A stretch of 64,000 bases of DNA from Arthrobacter sp. MYb213 (GCF_002979915.1 NZ_PCQA01000003.1:186001-250000); one strand, 5' to 3'. Counted from the stretch's first letter, positions 35,169 through 45,928 are shown. Notes: a model not told the origin generated them from the letters alone. Numbers and translations are program-made.

Positions 35169-36649
35169 ACAAGATAACCAGTAACGCGCCAGTCGTTGCC
35201 GTTGATCTTGGCGCGACCAGCGGTCGAGTCATGCTCGGCGAACTGGTCGAAGGCAAAATAGAGATCAGTCCGGTACACCGGTTTAGCAACGGTGCGGTGC
35301 CGCTCTCCGCTCTGGAGAGTGGAGCGAAGCAGGAAGCACTAGCGTGGGATATAGAGCGACTGTGGAAAGAAATCCTCTATGGTTTAAAACTTGCTTTTAA
35401 ACAACGACCAGATATTTCCTCCATCGGTGTGGATTCGTGGGCTGTGGACTATGCGCTGCTTCGGGAGGGCAAGCGACTCGGAGAGGTCCGGCATTATCGC
35501 GACCCACGCAATGAAGTAGCAGTGCCTGCGCTGGAAGCGATCTTCGGCCGAGAAGAACTTTATAGCCGTAACGGTTTGCAGTTTCTTCCGTTCAATACGA
35601 TCTACCAGCTGCAGGCAGAGCTTGCCGAGGAGCGTCTTTCCGATGCTGACATGCTCTTGCTGGTTCCTGATTACTTCAACTGGTTACTCACTGGCGTCGC
35701 GCGAAGCGAGTGGACCAACGTATCCACCACTGGATTGTTGGACCTCAACGACGGGTTATGGAATCCAGAGCTCACTGCCCATTTGCAAGTCAATGAGATC
35801 CTCGCACCGATAATCCAACCGGGGGAAGTCGTTGGCAGCCTCCGTCAGTCGCTGCGCGAAGAGCTGGGCGCGGATGCCGAGGTCAAAGTTTTAGCAGTGG
35901 CCTCGCATGACACGGCAAGTGCTGTTGCAGCGACTCCCTTGTCGAGTTCCACTTCCGCCTATGTTTCCTGCGGAACATGGGGATTAGTGGGTGTGGAACT
36001 TCAGGCGCCGGTCCTTGAATCTCGTGCGCAAAAAGCTGGTTTTACAAACGAGCTGGGTGTCGACGGAACGGTGAGGTTCCTCAAAAACATCACTGGAACG
36101 TTCTTGCTCAGTGAGTCGATTCGACATTGGAACGAACAGACCCAAGACATTGAAGAGAACGAAGCAAACCTGGCTGATCTTTTAGCTGAATCCGAGCAGT
36201 TGGAGTTGCCGAAGGTTCTGATTGATCCTCAGTCCGTAAAATTCTTGTCTCCGGGAAATATGCCAGAACGGATAAGCGACGCGGTCCACGAGGCTGGCGG
36301 GCACCGCCCGCAGTCACGGGCAGAGCTGATTCGTATAGTGATCGAGTCTCTCGCCGCCAGCTTCGCGCGGCGGGCCATGGCAGCAGCGGAACTTGCAGGG
36401 TTTGAACTTGACGTCATTCATATGGTCGGTGGTGGTTCGCAGGGACGCCTGTTGTGCCAACGAACTGCCGATCAGGCTGGTGTTCCGGTCATTGCCGGGC
36501 CGGTTGAATGCACGGCGCTAGGCAATGTTCTCGTGCAGCTTAGAGCAGCGGAGTTCACGCAATGGACTTTGGCCGAAAGTCGCGAGGTGGTCAGAAATTC
36601 TGTTCTGTGGACACAGTATGAACCGCAAAACGTAAGAGAATTGGTGTGA
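35165..36649 (+). CDS. rhaB: Rhamnulokinase
   Basis: A 494-residue FGGY-family sugar kinase that phosphorylates L-rhamnulose. The N-terminal phosphate-binding segment 'VAVDLGATSGRVMLGE' is typical for RhaB. 'DSWAVDYALL', 'HDTASAVAATPL', 'YVSCGTWGLVGVEL' and the C-terminal ATP-binding 'IHMVGGGSQGRLLCQRTADQ' complete the set. The length fits (about 480-490). Its start overlaps the aldolase/dehydrogenase stop, and a strong terminator follows, so it closes the rhamnose operon. Confidence 0.95.
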   Translation: MNKITSNAPVVAVDLGATSGRVMLGELVEGKIEISPVHRFSNGAVPLSALESGAKQEALAWDIERLWKEILYGLKLAFKQRPDISSIGVDSWAVDYALLREGKRLGEVRHYRDPRNEVAVPALEAIFGREELYSRNGLQFLPFNTIYQLQAELAEERLSDADMLLLVPDYFNWLLTGVARSEWTNVSTTGLLDLNDGLWNPELTAHLQVNEILAPIIQPGEVVGSLRQSLREELGADAEVKVLAVASHDTASAVAATPLSSSTSAYVSCGTWGLVGVELQAPVLESRAQKAGFTNELGVDGTVRFLKNITGTFLLSESIRHWNEQTQDIEENEANLADLLAESEQLELPKVLIDPQSVKFLSPGNMPERISDAVHEAGGHRPQSRAELIRIVIESLAASFARRAMAAAELAGFELDVIHMVGGGSQGRLLCQRTADQAGVPVIAGPVECTALGNVLVQLRAAEFTQWTLAESREVVRNSVLWTQYEPQNVRELV

Positions 36650-36700
36650 GATCCGTGTGGGAATCGCACACCAGCAGCTACACACTAGGTGGGTAGCTTC

Positions 36701-36751
36701 AAGACCTAGCGAACAATGATCAATCATATGTTCGCTAGGTCTTGTACTTTT
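36701..36751 (+). terminator. Terminator of the rhamnose operon
   Basis: AAGACCTAGCGAACA (36701-36715) and its exact complement (36729-36743) form a 15-base stem with a 13-base loop, followed by GTACTTTTAA. It lies 52 bases after rhaB and faces the convergent methyltransferase. Confidence 0.85.
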
Positions 36752-36766
36752 AACTGCTCGGAAATT

Positions 36767-37417
36767 TTAGCCGCGTCGCTGCACGAACACCACGGTGTCC
36801 TGTAGCGTCGCCGGGTTACCCTCCGGGTCGGTGACGGGGCGTTCTGCGATTTCTGCCCGAAGGATATTCCACTGCTCTGGATCCAAGTCCAGTGCAGCTA
36901 GCTCGGATTCCGGGCTTGGGAAGGAATGCTGCGCCATCTGCTCATTAGTGGCCCATGATGGGGCGGCCGCGTGCGATACCGCCAGTAGGTGTCCACCGGG
37001 AGCTACTAAGGATGCGGCGCTCTGCATCGTCTCGGCGCGCGGAAATTCGAAGGGGGCCTGGAAGAAGCTCAAGGTCACCAGGTCAAATTGTTCATCGGTA
37101 GTCCAGGTGGTGAGGTCTGCGGTGATGAAGCGGGCCTGCTGCTCAGTCAAGTCATGCTTGGCTGCATCTGCCTGAGCGCGTTTGACCGCGGTGGCGGAAA
37201 TGTCCACGCCACTGGCTTTCCAGCCCTTGCTGGCGAGCCACAATACATCGGCCCCTTCGCCGCAACCGAAGTCTAGGCTCCTGCCAACGCGAAGATCTGC
37301 GACGGTGTCGGCCAGTACCTTATTAACGTTTCCAGACCAGACTCGCTCGGACTGACCGTAGTGGTTTTCCCAGAAGGCTACGTGATCGGTCTCGGTCTGG
37401 TGGTGATGTGAATGCAT
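36767..37417 (-). CDS. Class I SAM-dependent methyltransferase
   Basis: A 216-residue protein with a Rossmann methyltransferase fold. Motif I is 'SLDFGCGEGADVLWLASKGW', motif II is 'ASGVDISATAVKRAQADAA', and 'FDLVTLSFFQAPFEF' and 'LVAPGGHLLAVSHAA' follow in order. The N-terminus is His-rich ('MHSHHHQTETDH') and may bind metal. It resembles small cytosolic methyltransferases of the tellurite/thiopurine type. The substrate is unknown and the gene is monocistronic. The ribosome site CGGGGAACCC lies before the ATG. Confidence 0.87.
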   Translation of the reverse strand: MHSHHHQTETDHVAFWENHYGQSERVWSGNVNKVLADTVADLRVGRSLDFGCGEGADVLWLASKGWKASGVDISATAVKRAQADAAKHDLTEQQARFITADLTTWTTDEQFDLVTLSFFQAPFEFPRAETMQSAASLVAPGGHLLAVSHAAAPSWATNEQMAQHSFPSPESELAALDLDPEQWNILRAEIAERPVTDPEGNPATLQDTVVFVQRRG

Positions 37418-37621
37418 GGGTTCCCCGCTCTAAATTTCAACAACCTGTTTTCTTCAACTCTAGGACGCAATCGCCACATGTTCACCTCACTTTGCTTCTT
37501 ACGCAAACATTGCCAGTGGTCGAGCAAATCACATGATTCCTTGCCCTCCGAAGCAGACGTGCATTGCTGGTGCACCGTAGGCTTGAGGTAAGCAATTCCG
37601 CACAGATCTCGAGGACATTTC

Positions 37622-38731
37622 ATGGCTAGCAAGAAGAAGCAGGGCAAGAAGAATTCTGGTGCAGGTAACCCTGCCAAGGCAGCACAGCGCGGTCGCAGTG
37701 TATTTCGGATCCAGGCCGAAATTCTCATCGACTCGTTGCGTGAAGACTACGCAAAGTGGGTTACCGAGACGGTGCCAGCTTTTGCTCCCGAAGAAGCTGC
37801 TCAGGTCGCCGAAATTCAGCTAGGTGTTGTACGCTCCATCGGTGCCGAATATGCCGAGCACGCGCGCAGTTCAAACCTGCACCACATTGAGCCAGAGCTC
37901 TTCGGCGAAGTGTTCGCTGAGTTTTTGGTCAATTTGCCCGAAGGTTTGGAAGCCGAGCCGATCTTCAGCGCGTGGCTTGAATTCTTCGCTTACCAGCACG
38001 AACGTGGCATCTGGGAAGGTGGCGAGGAAAATCTTACCGAGCTGCGCGAACTACTAGACGACGCACTGAAGGGTTTCGCCGAAGACGACGCACAACTGTG
38101 CGAGTTGCTTCGAAGCACCGATCTTTACACCAAGGTCAAGGCCTTCTCCGAGGCATTGGGTGACGGCGTGGACATCACCGCGTTTAGCGAAGCGGCCAAC
38201 GAAGACCGGGTACGAGTCATGGCATCGGTAGGCGTAGATGCCGCTACCGTTCCGGTGGATGCGCCGGCCCCAGACGTTTTCGCCCATGTCTGGAACGCCG
38301 CGATTCTCTCGGTGGTTGACCCATCCGAAGGACGGATCGTGCGTGATGACCAGGCCTTCGCTCACCTGATTGAAGGCGAAGAATCCGAGAGCGCACAGTT
38401 GCTCTTTGAGATGGGTGTTGGGTGCGTGCAGAGCCATCTGGTACCAAACCAAGCCTTCACCGAGCGCGACGAGGCCTACTTCTTGGTGCTCCGTAACCTG
38501 TTGGTCACCGCGGTCACCGGCCGCCCAGCAGATCTAGAGGCGCTTCGCCGTAACTGCGGACCGAAGAACTTCGACGCGGTCCTTCCAGAAGCTCGGCAGG
38601 CACTGGTCTCCTTGGAAGGCTTCGGACTGCTTAAAGCCAAGGGCGAAGAATACGAAGTGGACGAGCGACTGCTTCCGGTGATCTCTGCCGGTGTCAGCGA
38701 AGCCGAAAGCCTGATCGAAGAAACCGAATAA
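37622..38731 (+). CDS. Hypothetical protein, paralogue of the ORF-3 fusion protein without the ORF-3 domain
   Basis: A 369-residue, acidic, helical, soluble protein with a lysine-rich start ('MASKKKQGKKNSGAGN'). It has no recognised domain. By eye it aligns with the N-terminal region of the 24223-25983 protein: 'AWLEFFAYQHERGIWEGGEE' against 'AWADYLDYLEEMGLWEKSTQ', and near the end 'EGFGLLKAKGEEYEV' against 'RTLGLVEEGEYYSLP'. The pRiA4b ORF-3 domain is absent. Its start is well defined, with CGAGGACATTTC before the ATG. Monocistronic; function unknown. Confidence 0.78.
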   Translation: MASKKKQGKKNSGAGNPAKAAQRGRSVFRIQAEILIDSLREDYAKWVTETVPAFAPEEAAQVAEIQLGVVRSIGAEYAEHARSSNLHHIEPELFGEVFAEFLVNLPEGLEAEPIFSAWLEFFAYQHERGIWEGGEENLTELRELLDDALKGFAEDDAQLCELLRSTDLYTKVKAFSEALGDGVDITAFSEAANEDRVRVMASVGVDAATVPVDAPAPDVFAHVWNAAILSVVDPSEGRIVRDDQAFAHLIEGEESESAQLLFEMGVGCVQSHLVPNQAFTERDEAYFLVLRNLLVTAVTGRPADLEALRRNCGPKNFDAVLPEARQALVSLEGFGLLKAKGEEYEVDERLLPVISAGVSEAESLIEETE

Positions 38732-38735
38732 GCAC

Positions 38736-39158
38736 CTACTTACTGGTTTCATCTTCCCGTGCGTAAGCGATGGCGATAAGTTGTCGCAAGACCGCCAGGT
38801 CGATGTCCTCAAGCTTTTTCACATAAACGCAACCTGCTCCCTCGGTGTATTTACCTAGCTGGGGGAGCAGCTGTGCACCTTCGGGTAGATCCTTGAGCCC
38901 ATAAATGGACTGTTGGGCCTTTCGAGGGGAAAAACCGGTCTTGGGCCAGATTCCGGTGTGCTTGGGATTCGACGGGGAAACAAAGATGTATTGCCCGTAA
39001 CCTATGATTGATGGTCCCCACAACACTGGCTGCTCGCCGGTAACCTGGGCGAAGATTTGCGCCAAGACCTGCGCGTCTTCGCGGCGTTTGAGTGGAGTGG
39101 CTGAGTTGATGAAATCTGCGACATTGGCGTCGGTGGGCTGCGTTTTTGCGGTGCTCAA
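38736..39158 (-). CDS. DUF1801 domain-containing protein
   Basis: A 140-residue protein of the DUF1801 (YdhG-like) family. The typical segments are 'VADFINSATPLKRREDAQVL', 'GEQPVLWGPSIIGYGQYIFV' and 'FSPRKAQQSIYGL', and a C-terminal 'GAGCVYVKKLEDIDLAVLRQ'. The role of the family is not established. The likely start is TTG at 39158, with GGAGAAAGAG before it; a further TTG at 39176 is possible. It lies 5 bases after the stop of the convergent upstream gene. Confidence 0.82.
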   Translation of the reverse strand: MSTAKTQPTDANVADFINSATPLKRREDAQVLAQIFAQVTGEQPVLWGPSIIGYGQYIFVSPSNPKHTGIWPKTGFSPRKAQQSIYGLKDLPEGAQLLPQLGKYTEGAGCVYVKKLEDIDLAVLRQLIAIAYAREDETSK

Positions 39159-39181
39159 TTTACGCTCTTTCTCCAAGTGGC

Positions 39182-40594
39182 CTAAGCAGGCCTAATGTTG
39201 GGTGCGGTTTTTGGATCACTGAATATTTCTGAAAGCCTGCGGTACTGTTTGCTGGTCATGGCTAGCAGTGCCGCTAGCACCATGATCAGTCCTGCCACCA
39301 AGAAGATCAAGGCGATCCCGCGAGCCTCGCCCTGGCCGACTAGCCAGCCGAAGCTCTTATCGCCGTCTTTAGTCTTCATAAACGGGATGATCAGGTATTG
39401 GGCCAGTGGAGCGATGAGGAACGCGGTGAGAGGTGCGGCCGCGGCCTCTAACATCTGGGCAAAACCAAAGACGCGTCCTTGCCTTCTAAAAGGTACTACT
39501 TTCTGGATGACCGTCTGTTCCGAGGCCTCGACGGCGGGGATTAGCACCATATAAAGCCAGATCCCCACCACGTAGAGCCAAGCCCACTCGCGGATGGTGA
39601 AAATCGCGCCCAATATCCCCATGGCCACTACTGCCAAAAGCAGGGTGCGGATCGGATTTTTCCCCAATCCAAATTTGGCAATTAGCAGACCGCCGATGAC
39701 AAAACCGGTTGAGGCTAGACCGAAGACAATACCCCAAACCTCCACGGACATGATGGTCAGGCCGTAGGGATCCATTAGTGCCATGTAAACGCCACCGATG
39801 AAGTTGTTAAACATCGAAAAGATGATTAGTGCGAATAGACCCGGGATCGCAAGCACGGTAGTGAAACCCATCTTCAAGTCCGCGGTCCGTGAATGGTCTG
39901 GTTCGGTTTCCGGCGCTTCTTCTGGCAGGGAGATAGTTAACAGGTGGATCAGCGAGATAAGGACCAACAAGATGGCCAGCAATAGTGTCCACCCCATCCC
40001 TAATAACCCGATGGATAAACCGCTGAATACGCTGGTGGCAATGAATGCGATACCTTGCACGGTGCCGACTAGACCGTTGGCGTTTGCATGTCGTTCTGGC
40101 GGAATCAGCAGTGTCACCGTGGTCGACAGCGCGATCCCACGCATCTGTTCCACAATGGCGCCAAGGAGGATCACCAAGCAGAAGAGCCAGAACTGCCAGC
40201 CCCCGATATCAAGTATGGCTTCGGTGGGCAACCAGAGGTAAATCAGTCCGGCGAGTGAGAAAAGAGCCGCGGTGAATATCGCTGAAAAGAGAAAAATCGA
40301 CTTCTTTTTGTGATTGTCTACGAGAGTGCCGAAGAGCATCGAGAACGCGGCGATGAGTAGCATGAACGAGCCGCCGATAATGCCGGTGGCCATCACGTTC
40401 TCGGTCTCTAGGTACACCCAGAAGGTTAATGCGAACCATAGATAACTCGTCGTGAGATTGGCTAGCGCCGTATTGACCAGAATATGCATGAATGAGCACT
40501 GCCCACTTTTAGGCACAGGGTTGGACGGGCCCGGGCCTTCGTTTCCTTGCAGGTGCTCTGACATTTTGCGATTCACAATGAGTGGGCGGGACAT
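39182..40594 (-). CDS. MFS transporter, macrolide-efflux type
   Basis: A 470-residue membrane protein with 12 predicted helices of the major facilitator superfamily, resembling the MefA/MDR branch: 'ALTFWVYLETENVMATGIIG', 'LFGTLVDNHKKKSIFLFSAI', 'RHANANGLVGTVQGIAFIAT' and 'EQTVIQKVVPFRRQGRVFGF' (the 'VQKVVPxxxQGRVFG' loop is typical). Such proteins export macrolides or other small molecules. There is no adjacent regulator. The start is uncertain: ATG 40594 or ATG 40564, neither with a strong ribosome site. Confidence 0.82.
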   Translation of the reverse strand: MSRPLIVNRKMSEHLQGNEGPGPSNPVPKSGQCSFMHILVNTALANLTTSYLWFALTFWVYLETENVMATGIIGGSFMLLIAAFSMLFGTLVDNHKKKSIFLFSAIFTAALFSLAGLIYLWLPTEAILDIGGWQFWLFCLVILLGAIVEQMRGIALSTTVTLLIPPERHANANGLVGTVQGIAFIATSVFSGLSIGLLGMGWTLLLAILLVLISLIHLLTISLPEEAPETEPDHSRTADLKMGFTTVLAIPGLFALIIFSMFNNFIGGVYMALMDPYGLTIMSVEVWGIVFGLASTGFVIGGLLIAKFGLGKNPIRTLLLAVVAMGILGAIFTIREWAWLYVVGIWLYMVLIPAVEASEQTVIQKVVPFRRQGRVFGFAQMLEAAAAPLTAFLIAPLAQYLIIPFMKTKDGDKSFGWLVGQGEARGIALIFLVAGLIMVLAALLAMTSKQYRRLSEIFSDPKTAPNIRPA

Positions 40595-40905
40595 GCTACG
40601 GCATAAAGGACATGATACGACCCGTGAGACTACCGCGATAGATTTTCGCGAAAGTTGTGGGCCAAAACAAGTGCAAATCTGCGAGTGGACTATGGGAAGT
40701 TACGGTTACATCACTATTTGAAGAATACGAGTAAGCCGGAGGAGTTAAGCGCTTAGACTGTTGAATGTTTACGCGTTTATCCAGCAGACTTCGTCTCCCA
40801 GGATGTTAGTCAAGTTGTCGATTCGTAGCTGTAGTTAATGTCATTGTTTGAGATTCTTATTATTGAAAATAAGAATTTCTCTCAATAAAGCTCCGGAGAG
40901 GAACC
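40595..40905. other. Intergenic region before the glycosyltransferase
   Basis: A 311-base divergent space. The only clear structure is a 9-base inverted repeat ATTCTTATT (40853-40861) / AATAAGAAT (40868-40876), 30 bases before the glycosyltransferase start, which could be an operator or a small hairpin. I looked for a cyclic-di-GMP riboswitch because of the neighbouring genes and did not find its conserved core. Confidence 0.5.
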
Positions 40906-42339
40906 ATGCCCAAATACTTCCAAAGACTCGTGGGTCTTGCTGTCATTGCCATTGTCAGTATTGCAGCGCTACTTATGTGGTGGGCTTTGAGCGCAACAGA
41001 AACACCGGTCCTTTGGAAACCGGTGGAGGTCCGACTGGCAGGGATCTGGTCTACGTTCTACAGCGCCGAACTTCCAAATACTAAGATCCTATATTTTGCC
41101 GTGGCTATTGCCATCTTCATGGTCGCCTTCGTGGTGCTAGGCGAAAGGTTGGTCACTCGTCGCTTCCGCCGGACACCGGTCGAAAAGACTTCGCGCCCGC
41201 TAGCCCCGCGAACTGTGATGGCCCGAACCCGCGGGATCTATGCCGGACCGGTGACAGTCACGGTATTAATTCCAGCGCACAACGAGCAAGCTTCTCTTCC
41301 ATATACCCTGCAGGCGTTGCAAGAACAGACTTTTAAGCCTCACCGGGTAGTAGTGGTAGCCGATAACTGCACCGACAACACGGTTGCTGTTGCCCTAGAG
41401 CACGGAGTCGAGGTGTTCGAATCCGTAGACAATGTCCACAAAAAAGGTGGCGCCTTGAACCAGGCGTTGGAAAACCTTCTGCCGCAGTTGGGAGACAACG
41501 ACTGCGTTATGGTCATGGATGCAGATAGTCAGATTGGAAACGATTATCTGAGTACCGCAAAGGACCGCTTTACTGCGGATCGCGCGTTGATGTCCGTGGG
41601 CGGACTATTCCATGGTGAACAAGGACATGGGCTAATCGGCCAGTTCCAGCGCAACGAATACACCCGTTACCAGCGCGAAATTTCCCGCCGTGATGGCCGA
41701 GTCTTTGTCCTCACCGGCACCGCATCCGTTTTTCGCTCCGCAGCACTGCGCGAAGTGGCCGCATCGCGTGGGCACACGCTGCCTGGTAAGCCCGGAGATG
41801 TTTACGACACCGCAGCACTTACCGAGGACAACGAGCTGACCATTGCCATCAAGACACTTGGTGGCCTGACAACTTCGCCGGAAAAATGCACGGTAATCAC
41901 CGAGCTGATGCCATCGTGGAAGATGCTGTGGGCCCAACGTCTACGTTGGCAGCGTGGCGCCTTGGAGAATCTAGGAGCCTACGGGGTCACTCCTCAGACG
42001 ATGCGGTATTGGGCTCAGCAGATCGGAATCGGCTATGGGGTGATTGCACTATTCAGCTATTTCTTGCTGATGGTCTTGATGTTGGTATCTATGGATACCT
42101 GGGTCTGGTTCCCGTTCTGGATGCTACTGGGATTAATTTTTGCGATTGAACGCGTGGTCACCGCATGGCATGGAGGTTGGAAGGCCCGGATCTTGGCGGT
42201 GCTTGTCATCCCCGAACTGATCTACGACGTTTTCCTGAATCTAGCGTTCCTCAAAGGTGTCGGAGATATTGCCTTTGGGCGCAGCGCCTCGTGGAAACAC
42301 GTGGAACATAACGAACCAATTGAAGAAGGGGCTAAGTGA
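40906..42339 (+). CDS. Processive family 2 membrane glycosyltransferase
   Basis: A 477-residue membrane enzyme. Two helices lie near the N-terminus ('LVGLAVIAIVSIAALLMWWA' and 'FAVAIAIFMVAFVVLG') and a GT-A domain follows. The GT2 motifs are all visible: 'VLIPAHNEQASLPYTLQALQ', 'ADNCTDNT', the DxD 'MVMDADSQ', 'TEDNELTIA' and 'QRLRWQRGALEN' (QxxRW). At least three C-terminal helices close the protein. This set marks a processive beta-glycosyltransferase such as PgaC or cellulose synthase, so it probably polymerises an exopolysaccharide. Neighbouring GGDEF and EAL genes suggest cyclic-di-GMP control. The polymer is unknown. Confidence 0.88.
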   Translation: MPKYFQRLVGLAVIAIVSIAALLMWWALSATETPVLWKPVEVRLAGIWSTFYSAELPNTKILYFAVAIAIFMVAFVVLGERLVTRRFRRTPVEKTSRPLAPRTVMARTRGIYAGPVTVTVLIPAHNEQASLPYTLQALQEQTFKPHRVVVVADNCTDNTVAVALEHGVEVFESVDNVHKKGGALNQALENLLPQLGDNDCVMVMDADSQIGNDYLSTAKDRFTADRALMSVGGLFHGEQGHGLIGQFQRNEYTRYQREISRRDGRVFVLTGTASVFRSAALREVAASRGHTLPGKPGDVYDTAALTEDNELTIAIKTLGGLTTSPEKCTVITELMPSWKMLWAQRLRWQRGALENLGAYGVTPQTMRYWAQQIGIGYGVIALFSYFLLMVLMLVSMDTWVWFPFWMLLGLIFAIERVVTAWHGGWKARILAVLVIPELIYDVFLNLAFLKGVGDIAFGRSASWKHVEHNEPIEEGAK

Positions 42340-42560
42340 TGATGTTTTCCGGTCTGATGGTGCCACGCGGCATACTGCTACCGGAGAGCGTATTGGCGAG
42401 CTCATGGTTTAGCGTGTTGGCTTCATTTGTAGCCATTAATACGGTGATTTATTTGGTTCTGGGAATTATCAAGATTATCCCCGTCATTCGGATTTCCACC
42501 GGGCAAGGCCGCGATCGACGTTCAGAAACTCGGAACATTGATCCCGAGGCGTCGGTGTAA
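42336..42560 (+). CDS. Small membrane protein coupled to the glycosyltransferase
   Basis: A 74-residue protein whose ATG overlaps the glycosyltransferase stop (ATGA). One clear transmembrane helix ('VLASFVAINTVIYLVLGIIK') is followed by a basic, then polar, tail. No family recognised. The position suggests an accessory subunit of the glycosyltransferase, comparable in place but not in sequence to PgaD. Its 3' end overlaps the 3' end of the convergent EAL gene by 39 bases, which is unusual for this compact but mostly non-overlapping region. Confidence 0.65.
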   Translation: MMMFSGLMVPRGILLPESVLASSWFSVLASFVAINTVIYLVLGIIKIIPVIRISTGQGRDRRSETRNIDPEASV

Positions 42561-43217
42561 GTCATCCAAGATCATCGGAAGCTGATCGGTTCGGTGCCCA
42601 GCTGCAAAGTAGAAACCTTGGGCGTAATCGATGGCTAGGCGCCGGATTAGTTCGAGGTCTTCGGCGGTCTCTAAGCCTTCGGCGAGGGTCTTGGCTCCGG
42701 TCTCCTTGGCAGCTGAGAGTAGCGAGTCAACTAATGCGCGGACTTCGGCTGAGTCAGCATAGGAGCTGATCATGCTGCGGTCTAGCTTGACCACATCTGG
42801 TGTTAGCTGCAAGATTCGGGAGCGGTTTGCATATCCGACTCCTGCGTCATCGATTAGCAGCAAACATCCGAGGCTGGTCGCGATATTCCTGGCGTGGTTG
42901 CACTGACAAGGTTCGCTGAGTTCGTTTAGTTCTAAACCCCAGCTCAGCCGTGCGTTCATTTCTACGGGCGTAGATCCCAGCGCTTCGATGGTTGGACCTG
43001 ACGCGTTAAGCGTGAGGAGTACGTCCGAGGGAAGGTGCACGCTAGCCTGAATTATCCCGTCGATAACTTGTAGTTCTAATTCGGTCAGTCGATTCTCCGC
43101 GTGAGCGTTACGGAAGTGCACATCAGGAGAAACTTCATCATCGAACCGGGTCAGTGCCTCAAATCCAAAGACTGTCCACTGAGCGACATCAATAAGAGGT
43201 TGGAAAACAAAATGCAC
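42522..43217 (-). CDS. EAL-domain protein (cyclic-di-GMP phosphodiesterase)
   Basis: A 231-residue protein consisting of a single EAL domain. The catalytic Glu of 'GFEALTRF' (about residue 20), Asn of 'LTLNASG', Glu in 'LELNE', the Asp pair 'LLIDDAGVGYANRS', Lys-Leu-Asp of 'VVKLDRSM', 'AEGLET' and 'AQGFYFAAG' are all present. The usual DDFGTG is altered to DDAGVG, so activity is likely but not certain. No sensory or membrane part is attached. It is divergent from the GGDEF gene and convergent with the glycosyltransferase operon. Confidence 0.9.
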   Translation of the reverse strand: MHFVFQPLIDVAQWTVFGFEALTRFDDEVSPDVHFRNAHAENRLTELELQVIDGIIQASVHLPSDVLLTLNASGPTIEALGSTPVEMNARLSWGLELNELSEPCQCNHARNIATSLGCLLLIDDAGVGYANRSRILQLTPDVVKLDRSMISSYADSAEVRALVDSLLSAAKETGAKTLAEGLETAEDLELIRRLAIDYAQGFYFAAGHRTDQLPMILDDLHRRLGINVPSF

Positions 43218-43263
43218 GGTATAGCTCCCTAGCAGAGGGATATTTAGACTAGACGAGTGAAAG

Positions 43264-43286
43264 CATCCGGTAAGGGAAACCGGATG
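43264..43286. promoter_or_regulatory. Inverted repeat between the EAL and GGDEF genes
   Basis: CATCCGGT (43264-43271) and ACCGGATG (43279-43286) flank a 7-base centre in the 108-base divergent region. It could be an operator controlling both cyclic-di-GMP genes or a leader hairpin of the GGDEF mRNA. Confidence 0.4.
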
Positions 43287-43325
43287 TAAACATTACAGTG
43301 CGCAATGAGCTAAAGCTACGCGCGG

Positions 43326-44371
43326 ATGAAACACACAGCATGGGGGCATCTTGTGGATCTAGGTACGGATCAAAGAAGATCAACGGATAAACACTGGTGG
43401 GACCCGGCGGGTATCGCGCAACGCATGGGTGGGATCACGGATATCGGTGTGAGCATCACCGGGCTGGTGGCGCTGTTCCTGATGATTCTGTACCTCATCA
43501 ATATTGTGCAACCAGGGGGATCTGGCATCTATCTGTGGGCGTCGGTGGGTCACTTTCTTGGTGCGCTGACTGTCCTCATTTTAGTTCTCCTTAAAGGTGA
43601 TAAATTTCCGCTCTGGGTGGCCTATGTCGGAGTGCTAACTGAACTTGTCTCGTTTGTCTATAACGTTGCCTTCACTACGAACCATGAACAAGTGGTATTG
43701 CGGCTGCAGGAGTTCCCCCTCATTGCCTTGTATCTGTCATGGTTGTTCCCCGTCTGGCTCACACGACTATCGGTTTACCCCACGATGATCTTTACAACGA
43801 TCTACGCGGTATTCTTTGGTCCAGCGGTTGGTACCGAACACAGTCAGACCCTGCTCAACATTGCCGGACTGACATTTTTTACGTTCCTGAGTATCACCGT
43901 TGGAACCTTTGTCCGCAGAAGGTTTGAACAAGGCACCGAAGTGGATGCGCTTACCGGAGCGCTAAACCGCAATGGTTTATCTCTACGAGGCGAGCCGGCT
44001 CTTGCCCGCGCACTTCGCTCATCTCTTCCCATTACCGTTGCCCTGATTGACCTCGATGGGTTTAAGAAGATCAACGATTCGCAGGGACATGAAGCCGGTG
44101 ATCAAGTGTTAGTGAACCTCGTGGCGAATTGGAAGCAGGCCACAAGGAAATCGGATTTGGTGTGCCGACTGGGCGGAGACGAGTTCGTTCTACTCTTTCC
44201 TAATACCGGGTTGGATGATGCACAAAAACTGATGTGCAGGACCCAAGACTCCAGTGAGTATTTGTGGTCTTACGGGTTGGCTCAAGCTATCGACGGAGAC
44301 AACCTGAGTACCATGATTCTGCGTGCCGACCGAGCAATGTTTGAAAACAAACGGCGGCGCTCAGAACGTAT

Positions 44372-44375
<4 letters not shown>
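43326..44375 (+). CDS. Membrane-bound GGDEF protein (diguanylate cyclase)
   Basis: A 349-residue protein. Residues about 40-195 hold roughly six membrane helices ('GVSITGLVALFLMILYLINI', 'FLGALTVLILVLLKG', 'GLTFFTFLSITVGTFV'), forming a membrane sensor region. The C-terminal GGDEF domain has 'VDALTGALNRNGL', 'VALIDLDGFKKINDSQGHEA' and an intact 'RLGGDEFVLLFP' (about residues 283-287). The inhibitory I-site RxxD ('RKSD') lies five residues upstream of GGDEF. It should therefore be an active, product-inhibited cyclase. Its stop overlaps by 4 bases the stop of the convergent SulP gene. Confidence 0.92.

Positions 44376-45928
<1,553 letters not shown>

Noticed and set aside
40595-40905. Possible cyclic-di-GMP riboswitch before the glycosyltransferase
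   Set aside because: The conserved core of the known classes was not found on either strand.
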